Shown here: piece after piece, positions 36,814-47,869 of the stretch
Layout: the number at the start of each line of letters is the position of its first letter
Position numbering within the stretch: the stretch's first letter is position 1
Origin: Pseudomonadota bacterium
GTDB lineage: Bacteria; Pseudomonadota; Alphaproteobacteria; Micropepsales; Micropepsaceae
DNA: 64,000 nucleotides
Assembly: GCA_018241025.1 (NCBI GenBank)
Contig: JAFEEQ010000012.1
Span: 124,001 to 188,000, forward strand
Reading direction: 5' to 3'
The notes under the pieces: generated by a model
The model's database searches: none
The model's input: only the letters and a program-made list of their open reading frames with translations
Told to the model about the DNA's origin: nothing
Translations under genes and position numbers: made by a program

Positions 36814-39800
36814 CGGCTAAGCCCCAGTACTTCGAGCCGATCCGCGACCAAGCGGCGAAGCGCTGGACGCAACTGGAGAGCGATCCAGAACTAGCGGGGC
36901 CGTGGCATCAGCTCTTCAAGCAGGTTCAAAGCCCTCGCCACATCCTGTCCGAGCTTCTTCAAAACGCCGATGACGCGGGAGCAACTGAGGCAGCGGTGGG
37001 CATCGATGACCATTGCTTCTATTTTATCCATAACGGCGAGGATTTTACCCAAGAACACTTCGCATCGCTCTGTCGGTTTGGTTATTCGAACAAGCGCGCG
37101 CTCCACACGATCGGATTCCGAGGCATAGGTTTCAAGAGTACTTTCAGCCTTGGTGGGCCGGTTGAACTCTACACCCCAACACTTTCGGTGGCGTTCGATC
37201 GGCAGCGCTTTACAGAGCCAAAGTGGATCGGGCCGCACATTCAGCCCGGCACACAGACACAAATTCGAGTCCCCATCAGTGATTTGAACAGAGAACGCGA
37301 AGTCCAAAAGAACTTGGCCGAATGGCTTACTAGCCCCGTGTCGTTGCTTTTCTTTAAGCACATTCGTCGTTTACGCATCGGCGACAAGGAGATGTTTTGG
37401 GGAAGCCTCGGTCCGGGACCCGTTCCAGATACTGAGTGGATGGCGCTTCACGACAATCCAGATCATTCGTTTCTAATCGCGCGCTCGCCCGCCGAACCCT
37501 TCCCGGAGGAAGCGCTGGAGGAAATACGTCAGGAGCGATTGCTCAGTGCCGATCAAGACGTGGACTTTCCACCATGCAGGGTGGAAATCGTTCTGGGCGC
37601 GAAAGGCCGCCTTTACGTTGTTCTGCCGACCGGCGTTGAGACACCATTGCCGTTTGCTTGCAATGCGCCCTTCATCCAAGACCCCGCACGGCTAAAGATC
37701 AAAGACCCGGAGACTTCGCCAACCAATCGCTGGCTTCTTCAGCGGACGGGCGCGCTCGCTGCCTCGGTCATGCTGCAATGGCTTGAGGACAACACCGCAA
37801 GTCAAGTCGAAAAGGCACGGGCATACAACCTCTTTCCGGACGTTGACCGCGACGACAACAGCTTGGAAGGCTCCTGCGCTGCGCTGGTCGAAACCGCTTT
37901 TGACGACGCTCTCGATGATCGACCTTTTCTGCTGACCGATGAAGGAGAGCTCAAGTTAGCCAAACAGAGCATCGTTGTTCCGTCCGAGCTATTGGATGTC
38001 TGGCCCGCGGCACAGGTGTCAACGCTACTGGATGAACAGGGCCGGCCGGCGTTATGTCGCCATATCGTTTCCGCTGACGTCGCCAGGCTGGTGCATTGGG
38101 GCGTCACAGAGCAGATCACCAAAGAGAGCTTAATCGTCGCCCTTCAATCGAAGCACCTGCCGCGTCCAAAAACATGGCGGCAATTGCTGAGACTGTGGGC
38201 CTTCATAGCTCCCGAAATTGTCGGCTACAATTATCATATCCGGAAGAAAGACATTCGCTTCGTCCCTGTGCAGGGGAAAGACGTCCTGTACTCGGCAAAC
38301 GAGGTCGTGCGTCTCGGTGAAAAGCGTCTCTTACAATCCGAAGCCGACTGGAACTTTCTCGCTGAACATCTACTGGTGCTGAATCAGAACTGGTCGCGAT
38401 TCCTGACCGAACAACGACGTTTGACCGAGGAACGGAAAGATACGGACGCTTCCAAGGAAGTGGAAGCTGCATTCACAGTGTTGAAACAGATTGGGCTTGA
38501 GGAAACCAGTGATATTAACAAGGTGGTCGACCAGGTAGCTGCTGATTTTTTTGAAGGAGAAAAGCTACCACTCGCCGGTTGCGTTCAATTGGCACAGATA
38601 GCAGCGAAACTCGGAGCTACCGCTGGAGACACGATGCGGTTCGTAACGCAGGACTGTCATATCCGCGCCTCCAACACCGCCATTCTGTTCGATCAGCGCG
38701 GGTCTATAGCGGCACTATTTTCCGACTCTTGGTGTGCGTCCCACATTCTTCATAGCGACTACACAAAGGCCTTTACATCATGCACTTCTGAGGATTGGCA
38801 ACGCTGGGTGTCATCAGGTCGCGCGAGGCTATTGGGTTTTGCGCCGCTCGTCCAAAGACATCCGCGCATCTACGGGAAGAACAATCTCGAACGAGAGATG
38901 CGACGTCGCGGGGCGATAGAAAAGCCAACCTATCAGTATCGAACCGAGCAATTCATATTGGAGGATTCGGATTTCGAGGAGGACCATTGGCGGCATTGGG
39001 CATCGCTTGCGCAAGAAGATCCAGATATTTGGGTCCGCGTTGTCGGGCATATTCTCGCGCAGGGAGATACCTACTGGTCGAGAGCAAAAGGCGCTCGGGC
39101 GTTGCATGTCGCAACGAACGGCAGCACGCGCGCGATAACCAACGAGCCGCTGCTACCAAACTGGCTATTGAGATTGCGCGAGCTGGAGTGCTTGCCGGAT
39201 ACACGGGGCTTTCGTCACAAGCCTTCTGATCTACTGGTGAGAACGCCCGCAACCGAATCCCTGATGGATGTGGAGCCGTTCGTGGACGGTTTATTGGACC
39301 GGGAGACGACTCGCCCGCTCATCCTGCTTTTGGGTGCCCGGAGCACACCAACGGGACCGAGCCGCCTGCTTGACTGCCTTCGTGCGCTAGCTCGGTCAGA
39401 ACGTCCTCCAACCCATGAAGTTGAGAAGTGGTACCGGCGTCTCGATCAAATGATTGACAATTGCTCGACCGCCGACGTTGCCAACATCCGGAGGGCGTTT
39501 ACCGAAGAGAAGATCATTCTAACCGAAGGCGGCGCATGGGTTCTCGCATCGGGCGTATTTCTCACACCCGACGAGGAGGACGTACCTGGCGCAGCACTTA
39601 TCCGTAGCGCCATGCGCGACCTGATGCTCTGGCGTAAAATCGGAATCGCCGATCATCCGACGGTTGAACTCGCTCTTGAATGGCTCAAGAAACTTCCATC
39701 TGGCGAGACCCTTTCAGAAGATGACGCAAGGCGAGTTCGCGCTTTGCTTCGCCGTCATCCGGCTCGCATATGGATTGAGTGCGGACACTGGTTGAACCTC

Positions 39801-41003
39801 GCACGGCAATGGGCGCCTATCGGTTCGTTGGAATACGCACTGACGATGCAGTCCCTGACGGAGTACAGCCATCTCCACGAATGGGTGAAACAGAAGACTG
39901 CTGATCTGCAGCGCTTAGGAGTCGAAACCATAGAGGCTGATCCATTCAACAGTTTGCCGCCGCTCGCGAGCAAAATTGAAGAACGGCTGCACAGTGGTCC
40001 GCTGTTTCGAGGGACGGCAACGCGCAAAGCATGGTTGACCCAATTTGGTATGGATTTATGCCGCGTCGAATTGGGAGACGAAAGAGATACGCAACGCATC
40101 CGCAAATTGGCTTCAGTGCTGGCCGAGACGAAATGGCAGCCGATGCCAGGATTGCAGGTCATCCCATATCTGGGCGGGACACCGGCGGGCACGCCTCGGA
40201 ATGTCGATGTCGCGTGGTTCGAAACCACTCTTTATGTCGAGGAATTGTCCAAGGCTAAACTTGCGAAGTTAGTGCCCGACCGTCTGGGAAAGATCTTCGG
40301 CCGCTCCGATGTAACGGCCGCCTTGAACTACTGTTTTGGACGATCCTCTGAAGATGTTGCGGAGTACATGGAAGAAAATTTTGCGTTGGTGGCGGCGAAG
40401 TCAGAGCTACTTCCGCCAGAAAGCGACCATCCCGTCGAGACGGAAAATAACGGCGCAAGCGAAAACGCCGAGAGCGGCGGTGAGGATGATGCGGTCGAGG
40501 TGTCAATCGAGACAGGCGACGGGCCCGAGCCGGCGGCCGAGGTCGAGGCAGAGACAGGAGTGGACGAGGACGACTTGGCCATGCCCATCGAACCTCCCAA
40601 GGTGCGGCCATCCCCTAAACCCGCCAAGCCCGGGATCATGGAAAGGTTCGCGCGTGCACACGGTTTCAAGAAGGACGGGGAGGACAGGTTTTATCACTCG
40701 GACGGGACATGGATTGCGAGGGCGAACGGCGATGTTTTTCCTTGGGAAAAACGCTTGGCCACAGGAGATCTCGTTTGCCAATACTGGCCCAAGGACCATT
40801 GCTTAAACGAAGAGCCGCTTCAGCTCGGATCGGAGCTATGGGGCCTTATCGACAAATTCCCCGAAGAATACGCGCTGATACTTGCCGACCACGACGGCAA
40901 CGCGATCGAAGTGTCGGGTTCGAAGCTGAGTGACATGCTCAAGAACAAAGAACTCGTTTTATTTCCAGCAACCTATCGTCTGGTCGTCAATCATGACCAA
41001 TAG
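36810..41003 (+). CDS. Sacsin-like GHKL ATPase domain protein
   Basis: A 1397-residue protein starting from GTG. The N-terminal 200 residues form a histidine kinase/Hsp90-like ATPase of the sacsin type: the N box is SELLQNADDAG (47-57), the next motif is HNGED (74-78) and the lid glycines are GFRGIGFKS (102-110). Large unassigned helical regions fill the middle. An acidic low-complexity segment (about 1190-1260) precedes a C-terminal module ending LFPATYRLVVNHDQ, containing GTWIARANGDVFPWE. No nuclease motif was recognised. GHKL ATPases of this kind act as clamps or sensors in several defence systems. It overlaps the methylase gene by 11 bases. Confidence 0.82.
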
Positions 41004-43863
41004 CTCAAAGAAAAAACTCATTGAAGTGGCATTGCCGCTTCCCGAGATAAATGACGCCTCCGCATACGACAAGATGCCGGGAATAGGGCCGCACCCTAAG
41101 GGCATTCACCATTGGTGGGCTCGCTTGCCGCTGCCAACCGCGCGAGCCATTCTTTTCGCATCTATTGTGGACGACCCGGAAGGGCATCCAGAAAAATGGC
41201 CCTCAGAAGAAGCTCAGAACACCGAACGCGAACGACTTTTCGATATTTTGCGTCGCATGATGGCCAAGAAGCTTCATGCAGCGCCGGCCGTGTATGCGGA
41301 AGCCCTGGAGGAAATGCTGAACCATTGCGGCGGAGAATTGCCCGCTGTTTTTGATCCTTTCGCCGGAGGTGGCTCGATCCCCTTGGAAGCTAGTCGGCTG
41401 GGCTTTTCCGCTCATGCGGGCGATCTAAACCCGGTGGCCGTTCTGCTCAACAAGTGCAACTTGGAAATCGTGCCCCGATGGATCAAATGCCCACCCGTAA
41501 ATCCGCGAGATCGGCGCCAAATTGGAGGCGCACATTCCTGGAGAGGCAGCGATGGACTAGCGGCAGATGTGCGATACTACGCAGAACTGATCTCCGAACG
41601 TGTCACAAAATCTGTCTCTCATGCCTATCCAAAAGTACAATTGCCATCTTCTTTCGGCAAAGGGACAGCGGAAATCATTGCATGGATATGGACAAGGACA
41701 GTTGCCAGCCCCAATCCAGCCGCGCAAGGCAAGCACGTACCCATAGCGTCATCATACATTCTGTCGTCCAAGGGCGAGAAGGCTACTTGGGTTGATCCGG
41801 TTCGTGACGCCGACGCGGAAAATGGCTGGCGCTTCGATCTGCACTCTGGCGCTATCACCAAACAGCAGCTTGCTCGCGCACGCTTGGGTGCCAAGGCAGG
41901 GAAAGGCCAAGATTTCCTTTGCGTCTTAACCGGTACGCCGATTCAGCGGAGTTACGTTCAAGCAGAGGGTAAAGCGGGGCGACTGGGCACACGATTGCTT
42001 GCAATTATCGCAGATGGCGTATCAGGGCGAATCTACTTGCCTGCGGACCATGAACATGCGGACGTCGTCGCCACCCTTAGACATGACGCGTCTATTGCAG
42101 ACGCTCGGGCCACATTGTTAGCAGGGCCGTTGCCGACTCGAGCCGAGATCACCGGCGGAGTGTGTACAGCCTACGGCCTCTCGACGTGGGGACATCTCTA
42201 CACGGACCGGCAACTGCTTGCTCTATTAGCTCTTAGCGACGCCATCCAAGAGATTGGAACTGAAATTGTCAGCGACGCGAAACACTCCGGCATGGGGGAG
42301 ACCGACGCAAAGGAATACGGCAGTGCGATATCGACTTTCTTGGCCCTCGCCGCGGATCGATGCGCTGACTTCAATAACTCGCTCTGCCGTTGGAGTTCAT
42401 CGAATCAAAAAGTGATGAACCTCTTCGCCAAACAAGCGTTGCCAATGGTTTTCGATTTTGCTGAAGCCAATCTTCTCGGAAGTTCTGTGGGCTCTTGGCA
42501 AACATGCAGCCGATATGTCGCTGAATGTATCGAAGTAGTTGGAGCGGGAGTTATTCACCCCGGTGACGCCCGTCAGCTGGACGCGGCGACTGAACAGAAC
42601 GGCATTGATAATATTCTGGTCTCAACAGACCCACCATATTACAACAATATCAGCTATGCAGTCTTATCAGATTTTTTCTATGTCTGGCTTCGTCGCTCAA
42701 TTGGAAAACTGCACCCCGGAATATTTGATACGGTTCTCGTGCCAAAAATTCCGGAACTGATTGCGGCGGCGAACAGGTTTGACGGCGATGCTATTAGGGC
42801 TAAGCAACATTTTGAGCACGGGTTTCGTGAGGCATTTGAGACACTTCAAAAGAAGATGGATCATCGGTTTCCCCTCACGGTTTACTACGCCTATAAGCAA
42901 GAAGATGAAGAAGGGGCGGATGAGCCGCGCGCCGAGGGGGAGGCAGTAGACCTCACCACAGGGTGGGAAACTCTACTGGAGGCCTTGGTCTCCAGTGGAT
43001 TTCAAATTACCGCAACCTGGCCAGTCCGTGCTTCGCAGAAGTGGCGCATGGTATCGATGGGCACTAACGCGCTTGCATCTTACATTGTACTTGCTTGCCG
43101 CGCTCGCCCTGCCGATGCGCCGAGGATATCCAGCAACGATTTCCGCAGGGAATTGAAGCATGTTCTTCCAAGTGCGTTTCGCCGCCTTCAACAAGGAAAC
43201 ATCGCGCCCGTGGACTTTGCCCAGGCAGCTCTTGGTCCAGGCATGGCCGTGTACTCAAAATACAACGGCATTATCGAAAGCTCGGGAAGATACCTATCGA
43301 TTAGATCGGCGATCAACATCATCAATCAAACTCTCACAGAAGTTCTAAGCGAAGCGGAAGACGAATTTGATAGTGACACGCGGTGGGCGATCGCGTGGTT
43401 TGAGCAATACGGATTCTCGGAAGGAGCTTTCGGCGACGCGGAAATTCTGAGCAAAGCCAAGGTCACTTCTGTCACCGGACTCCAACGCGCAGGAGTTGTA
43501 GCCCCCAAAGGATCGAAAGGCGGAACAGTGCGTCTTCTTCGGCCCGATGAACTGCCGTTAGATTGGGATCCAGCGGAAGATCGGCGTTTGACAGTTTGGG
43601 AGATGACGCACCACTTGTTGCGTCTATATCACTATCAATCGGCCGGCGATGCGGCGACTTCCGCACTTCTAAGAAAGTTAGGGCCCAAAGGAGGGGTTGC
43701 TCGGGACCTCGCATATCGACTGTTCAAGATTTGCGAAAAGAAGAAGCTGGCGCAAGAAGCGCTCGGATATAACGCTCTTGTCTTGGGATGGCCCGAAATT
43801 GCTCGTTTGGCACGCGAGACACCGCCCGTTGCGGATGCGGCTCAACCACAATTGCTCGTATGA
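40993..43863 (+). CDS. DUF1156 adenine-specific DNA methyltransferase
   Basis: A 956-residue methylase. The N-terminal DUF1156 pattern is KKLIEVALPLPEIN, then HPKGIHHWWARLPLPTARAI. AdoMet motif I is FDPFAGGGSIPLEASRLG (near 120-137) and catalytic motif IV is DPPY (546-549), so it should make N6-methyladenine. About 400 residues between the motifs probably include target recognition. I recall this methylase group (COG1743) as PglXI of type 3 BREX and in uncharacterised methylase-ATPase-helicase clusters. ATG 40993 is used; it lies inside the end of the previous gene. Confidence 0.9.
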   Translation: MTNSSKKKLIEVALPLPEINDASAYDKMPGIGPHPKGIHHWWARLPLPTARAILFASIVDDPEGHPEKWPSEEAQNTERERLFDILRRMMAKKLHAAPAVYAEALEEMLNHCGGELPAVFDPFAGGGSIPLEASRLGFSAHAGDLNPVAVLLNKCNLEIVPRWIKCPPVNPRDRRQIGGAHSWRGSDGLAADVRYYAELISERVTKSVSHAYPKVQLPSSFGKGTAEIIAWIWTRTVASPNPAAQGKHVPIASSYILSSKGEKATWVDPVRDADAENGWRFDLHSGAITKQQLARARLGAKAGKGQDFLCVLTGTPIQRSYVQAEGKAGRLGTRLLAIIADGVSGRIYLPADHEHADVVATLRHDASIADARATLLAGPLPTRAEITGGVCTAYGLSTWGHLYTDRQLLALLALSDAIQEIGTEIVSDAKHSGMGETDAKEYGSAISTFLALAADRCADFNNSLCRWSSSNQKVMNLFAKQALPMVFDFAEANLLGSSVGSWQTCSRYVAECIEVVGAGVIHPGDARQLDAATEQNGIDNILVSTDPPYYNNISYAVLSDFFYVWLRRSIGKLHPGIFDTVLVPKIPELIAAANRFDGDAIRAKQHFEHGFREAFETLQKKMDHRFPLTVYYAYKQEDEEGADEPRAEGEAVDLTTGWETLLEALVSSGFQITATWPVRASQKWRMVSMGTNALASYIVLACRARPADAPRISSNDFRRELKHVLPSAFRRLQQGNIAPVDFAQAALGPGMAVYSKYNGIIESSGRYLSIRSAINIINQTLTEVLSEAEDEFDSDTRWAIAWFEQYGFSEGAFGDAEILSKAKVTSVTGLQRAGVVAPKGSKGGTVRLLRPDELPLDWDPAEDRRLTVWEMTHHLLRLYHYQSAGDAATSALLRKLGPKGGVARDLAYRLFKICEKKKLAQEALGYNALVLGWPEIARLARETPPVADAAQPQLLV

Positions 43864-43871
43864 GGTAGGTT

Positions 43872-46800
43872 ATGGCCGTCACCAATCACGAACGGGTGGG
43901 TAAGGCCTTGGAACTCCTCAAGGCCGGTCTGGGGCCATTCGTCGAGCGCGAATTCAAAAGTGCTTTCAAGGAGCGTGGAGCATCCGAAGCGGCCCGTTTT
44001 ATGGGGGAGGACCGGCTAAATTCAAAGCGGCCCGTGACCGACTGGGATGTCGCCGCGCTGCTGCGCCTCATGTGGGAATCCTGGAATGAAGTGTTCCGCA
44101 AAACGCTGGGGCCGGCGGAACGTAGTTTGGTCGGCGAACTGCGAGACCACCGCAATCGGTGGGCACACCAGCAACCGTTCTCCGGCGACGACACCTATCG
44201 CGCGCTGGACTCTTCGCACCGGCTCTTGCTGGCGATTTCATCGCCACAGGCTAGCGAGCTGGAGAAGATGAAGAATGAGCTTCTTCGTCTGCGCTTCGAC
44301 GAACAGGTACGCACCGAGAAGCGCAAGGCTGGTGGGTCGCTTATCGAAGGGCCCACAAACGGTTCAATCAAGCCCTGGCGGGAAGTCGTCACTCCCCATA
44401 AGGACGTCGCGAGCGGACGCTATCAACAAGCGGAGTTCGCCGCCGATCTGTGGCAGGTCCATATCGGCGAAGGAACAGACGAATATCGTAATCCCGGCGA
44501 GTTCTTCCGGCGGACTTATCTTACCGAAAGCCTCAAGCGGATGCTGGTTGGCGCCGTGGAGCGCCTCGGCGGCACGGGCGGCGATCCGGTCGTGCAGCTT
44601 CAGACGAACTTCGGCGGCGGCAAAACCCACTCGATGTTGGCGCTCTACCACCTTTTTTCCGGGGTAGCGCCGAGTGAACTGGTTGGCGTCGATTCCGTCA
44701 TGAAAGAAGCAAAGGCGACCAAACTCGCCGCTGCCCGCCGCGTCGTCCTTGTTGGCAACAAAATTTCTCCCGGCAATCCGTCAACCAAGGCCGACGGTAC
44801 CGTGGTCCGGACCTTGTGGGGAGAACTCGCATGGCAACTGGGCTTTGCAGCAGGTGGAATCAAAGAAGCAAAGAAAGCGTTTTCCCAACTCGCGGCCGAT
44901 GATGAAAAGGCGACAAGCCCGGGCGACAAGCTCCGCGAACTGATGAATACCTATGGGCCATGCCTCATTCTCATTGATGAGTGGGTTGCCTACGCGCGCC
45001 AGCTTCACGATGCGGCCGATCTTCCCGCCGGCAGCTTCGAAACGCAGTTTACCTTCGCCCAAGCCCTCACCGAATCCGCAAAGCTCGCCAAGAACACATT
45101 GCTCGTTATCAGCCTTCCGGCGTCTGACACGACCGGTTCACCCCACACGCAAACCGACGACGTTGAAGTCGGCGGCATCCGTGGCCGCGAAGCCTTGGAT
45201 CGCCTGCGCAACGTCATTGGCCGCATTGACTCGTCATGGCGTCCAGCAAGTGCGGAGGAAGGCTTTGAGATTGTGCGGCGGCGGCTCTTCGAACCGATGA
45301 CGGACCCACAACAATTTAAGGACCGAGATGTCGTGGCAAGGGCATTCGCCGATCTTTATCGTGCCCAGCATCAAGAGTTTCCGCCGGAATGCCGCGACTC
45401 CGAATACGAAAAGCGGCTCCAGGCCGCTTACCCTATCCATCCAGAGATTTTTGACCGGCTTTACGGGGACTGGTCAACGCTGGCCAAATTTCAACGAACA
45501 CGCGGCGTGTTGCGGTTGATGGCGGCGGTGATTCATGCGCTTTGGGAACAAGGAGATCGCACCCCCCTCATTCTTCCTTCCACGATCCCGATCGAAAATC
45601 CACGCGTGCAGTTTGAGCTAACGCGCTATCTGTCTGACAACTGGGTACCCGTCATTGAAAAAGATGTAGACGGCCCCAATTCACTTCCGCTGCGAATTGA
45701 CGGCGAAGTGCCGAACCTGGGCAAGCTCCATGCTTGCCGCCGCGTCGCGCGCACTATCTATCTAGGTTCAGCTCCCACCGCGTCCGCAGCTCACCGCGGT
45801 ATCGAGGATCGCCGTGTCAAAGTTGGCTGCGTCATGCCGGGTGAGTCTCCGGCGGTGTTCGGAGATGCACTGCGCCGCCTCACGGGTGCTGCAACATATC
45901 TTTATCACGATGGCGCTCGCTACTGGTACGCAACGCAACCCACCGTCACTAAACTCGCGGACGACCGTGCCGAGCAGCTAAAGCGCGACCCCGACAAAGT
46001 TGCCCATGAATTGGAACAACGCTTACGGACTGACTTGCGCGATCATGGCGGGTTCAACCGAGTGCATGTGCTGCCACGCGTGGGCGGCGATGTTCCCGAT
46101 GATCTCGATGCACGCCTGATAGTCCTTGGGCCAGAGCACGCTTATAGCAAGGAGCCGGATAGCGCGGCGGAAGTTGCGGCGAAGGCCATACTGGAATCCC
46201 GCGGAACAGCGCCACGCATGTTCCGCAACTCGCTGGTGTTTTTGGCGGCAGATAAGGTACGCCTGCAAGACCTGGATGAAGCCCTGCGAAAATATATCGC
46301 TTGGGCTTCCATTCTTGACGAAGCAGAAACGCTCAATCTAGATCCATCCCAGGCCAAGCAAGCGGAAAATCAAAAACAAGGTGCCGTCGGTGCTGTCGCC
46401 GCGCGGCTGCCCGAGACCTATCAGTGGCTGCTAGTCCCCGAGCAAAAAAACGCACAAGCCAAAATCGAATGGCATTCGATCAGACTGTCTGGAACAGAAG
46501 CACTTGCCGCACGCGCTACCAAGAAGCTCAAGAGCGATGAACTACTAATTGGGAGCCTAGCGGCATCTCGCCTCCGTATGGAGTTGGATCGAGTCCCTCT
46601 CTGGCGCGGAAATGACGTGCCCGTGCGCCAGATAATCGAGGATTTCGCGCGCTATCTCTACCTCCCCAGAATCAAAGATTCGAATATTCTCATGGAGGCT
46701 ATGCGCGAAGGCTTCGAGAGTCTGACTTGGCAAAAGGACTCCTTCGCCTATGCAGATAGCTTCGACGACAAGGAAGGTCGTTATCGGGGATTGCGCTGCG

Positions 46801-47228
46801 GTCAGGTCGTCAACATTTCCGCATCCGATCCTATTGGTTTATTGGTCAAGCCGGACGTTGCGAGCGCCCAGAGAGAAGCGGAGGACGCAGCGACAACCGT
46901 CGAACATGCTGCAAAAGCTGCGACCGGATATGGCAGTTCGACCGTCGCTCCCACTGGCGACCCCGTCGGTGTCGGGCATGGAAAAGGCACGGTGCCAACG
47001 CGCTTTTATGGCAGCGTAGAGCTGGACTCGACACGCGTAGGAAGAGATGCGGGACGAATTGCAGACGAAGTCGTCGCGCACCTTGCCGGCCTTGTTGGTT
47101 CCACCGTCAAAGTGACACTGGAGATCGACGCGCGAGCCCCGAGCGGGGTACCTGAAAATGTCGTCCGGACTGTCACGGAGAACAGCCGAACGCTGAAGTT
47201 CAACACGCAAGGCTTCGAGGAAGAATGA
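43872..47228 (+). CDS. HEPN (Swt1-type)-DUF499 P-loop ATPase
   Basis: An 1118-residue protein. Residues 1-130 form a Swt1-family HEPN domain with the R-x4-H motif RNRWAH (94-99), often a metal-independent ribonuclease centre. The DUF499 ATPase follows, with the P-loop FGGGKTH (247-253) and Walker B-like LILIDEWVAYARQL. DUF499 proteins are large AAA+-like ATPases paired with DUF1156 methylases and related to BrxC/PglY of BREX. The C-terminal domain ends VVRTVTENSRTLKFNTQGFE. It follows the methylase by 8 bases, so helicase, GHKL protein, methylase and ATPase form one transcription unit. Confidence 0.88.
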   Translation: MAVTNHERVGKALELLKAGLGPFVEREFKSAFKERGASEAARFMGEDRLNSKRPVTDWDVAALLRLMWESWNEVFRKTLGPAERSLVGELRDHRNRWAHQQPFSGDDTYRALDSSHRLLLAISSPQASELEKMKNELLRLRFDEQVRTEKRKAGGSLIEGPTNGSIKPWREVVTPHKDVASGRYQQAEFAADLWQVHIGEGTDEYRNPGEFFRRTYLTESLKRMLVGAVERLGGTGGDPVVQLQTNFGGGKTHSMLALYHLFSGVAPSELVGVDSVMKEAKATKLAAARRVVLVGNKISPGNPSTKADGTVVRTLWGELAWQLGFAAGGIKEAKKAFSQLAADDEKATSPGDKLRELMNTYGPCLILIDEWVAYARQLHDAADLPAGSFETQFTFAQALTESAKLAKNTLLVISLPASDTTGSPHTQTDDVEVGGIRGREALDRLRNVIGRIDSSWRPASAEEGFEIVRRRLFEPMTDPQQFKDRDVVARAFADLYRAQHQEFPPECRDSEYEKRLQAAYPIHPEIFDRLYGDWSTLAKFQRTRGVLRLMAAVIHALWEQGDRTPLILPSTIPIENPRVQFELTRYLSDNWVPVIEKDVDGPNSLPLRIDGEVPNLGKLHACRRVARTIYLGSAPTASAAHRGIEDRRVKVGCVMPGESPAVFGDALRRLTGAATYLYHDGARYWYATQPTVTKLADDRAEQLKRDPDKVAHELEQRLRTDLRDHGGFNRVHVLPRVGGDVPDDLDARLIVLGPEHAYSKEPDSAAEVAAKAILESRGTAPRMFRNSLVFLAADKVRLQDLDEALRKYIAWASILDEAETLNLDPSQAKQAENQKQGAVGAVAARLPETYQWLLVPEQKNAQAKIEWHSIRLSGTEALAARATKKLKSDELLIGSLAASRLRMELDRVPLWRGNDVPVRQIIEDFARYLYLPRIKDSNILMEAMREGFESLTWQKDSFAYADSFDDKEGRYRGLRCGQVVNISASDPIGLLVKPDVASAQREAEDAATTVEHAAKAATGYGSSTVAPTGDPVGVGHGKGTVPTRFYGSVELDSTRVGRDAGRIADEVVAHLAGLVGSTVKVTLEIDARAPSGVPENVVRTVTENSRTLKFNTQGFEEE

Positions 47229-47299
47229 CTGGCGTATACGCCCTCGATTTCGACCGTGGACAGCGCGACGGGTGCTATTTGGTCGGCTCCAAAAACTGA
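47225..47299 (+). pseudogene. Truncated start of a further defence-operon gene
   Basis: A 24-codon frame begins in an ATGA overlap with the stop of the HEPN-DUF499 gene. It reads MTGVYALDFDRGQRDGCYLV then GSKN. The first 15 or so residues look like a genuine protein start, and translational coupling matches the other junctions of the operon. The frame then ends where minus-strand genes of the conjugative element begin. It is probably the head of a gene cut by rearrangement, though it could be an accidental frame. Confidence 0.4.
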
Positions 47300-47508
47300 A
47301 GGAGCGAGGGCACCCGTATAAGCCTTCGTCGTCCGATCCTAACGCTATCCACCGCTCCTCCATCGAGGAGCTCGTACAGTTTGGTCTTTCCAAATCCGAC
47401 TGCGCTGCACGCCTCGGCGACAGTGCATGTAGGCCGCTCCGCAAAGGGAATAGCAGAGCTGGCGTATTTTCTGACGGCGCCCGCGGCTACATCGACTTCC
47501 GACTTCAT
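47275..47508 (-). CDS. AlpA/excisionase-type helix-turn-helix protein
   Basis: A 77-residue protein starting MKSEVDVAAGAVRKYASSAI, with AAAGGA seven bases before ATG 47508. The C-terminal half is a HTH_17 domain: CTVAEACSAVGFGKTKLYEL then SVRIGRRRLIRVPSLLQFL. Small proteins of this kind lie next to trb operons of integrative elements and control excision or gene expression. It follows DUF736 by 25 bases on the same strand. Its 3' end overlaps the truncated frame listed above. Confidence 0.75.
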   Translation of the reverse strand: MKSEVDVAAGAVRKYASSAIPFAERPTCTVAEACSAVGFGKTKLYELLDGGAVDSVRIGRRRLIRVPSLLQFLEPTK

Positions 47509-47533
47509 ACGATATCCTTTCGGCGTGCGCTTC

Positions 47534-47848
47534 TTACGATCTTCTGTTCCAGACCAACTGCGCTTCTTCAGAGCCATTTGTCTGAAACATCGCCGCCGAG
47601 ATCGGCTCCGGCAGACTCGGATCATCGATCTGGACACTCAGATATTCGCGAGCATCTTCTCCCTTGGTCCGCTGCATCCAGGCAGCGCCGAGCTCCGACC
47701 GTCCTGCAAAGATGCGGAATGCCGGCGCCCTGTCGCTGTCCCGATTATCGTTGGGGACGAACTTCGCCTTGACGTCGATCGTCAAGGTGCGGATCGCACC
47801 GGTCCAGCCGCCGTCCTTGGTCGGCGTAAACGTTCCGATGATTGCCAT
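47534..47848 (-). CDS. DUF736 family protein
   Basis: A 104-residue protein with the DUF736 pattern: MAIIGTFTPTKDGGWTGAIR, then RAPAFRIFAGRSELGAAW and YLSVQIDDPSLPEPISAAMF. The family is found almost only on conjugative elements and plasmids of Proteobacteria, and its function is unknown. It is the expected neighbour of a trb operon in Tn4371-like elements. Confidence 0.92.
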   Translation of the reverse strand: MAIIGTFTPTKDGGWTGAIRTLTIDVKAKFVPNDNRDSDRAPAFRIFAGRSELGAAWMQRTKGEDAREYLSVQIDDPSLPEPISAAMFQTNGSEEAQLVWNRRS

Positions 47849-47869
47849 GCCTTGTCTCCTGTCGTGGTT

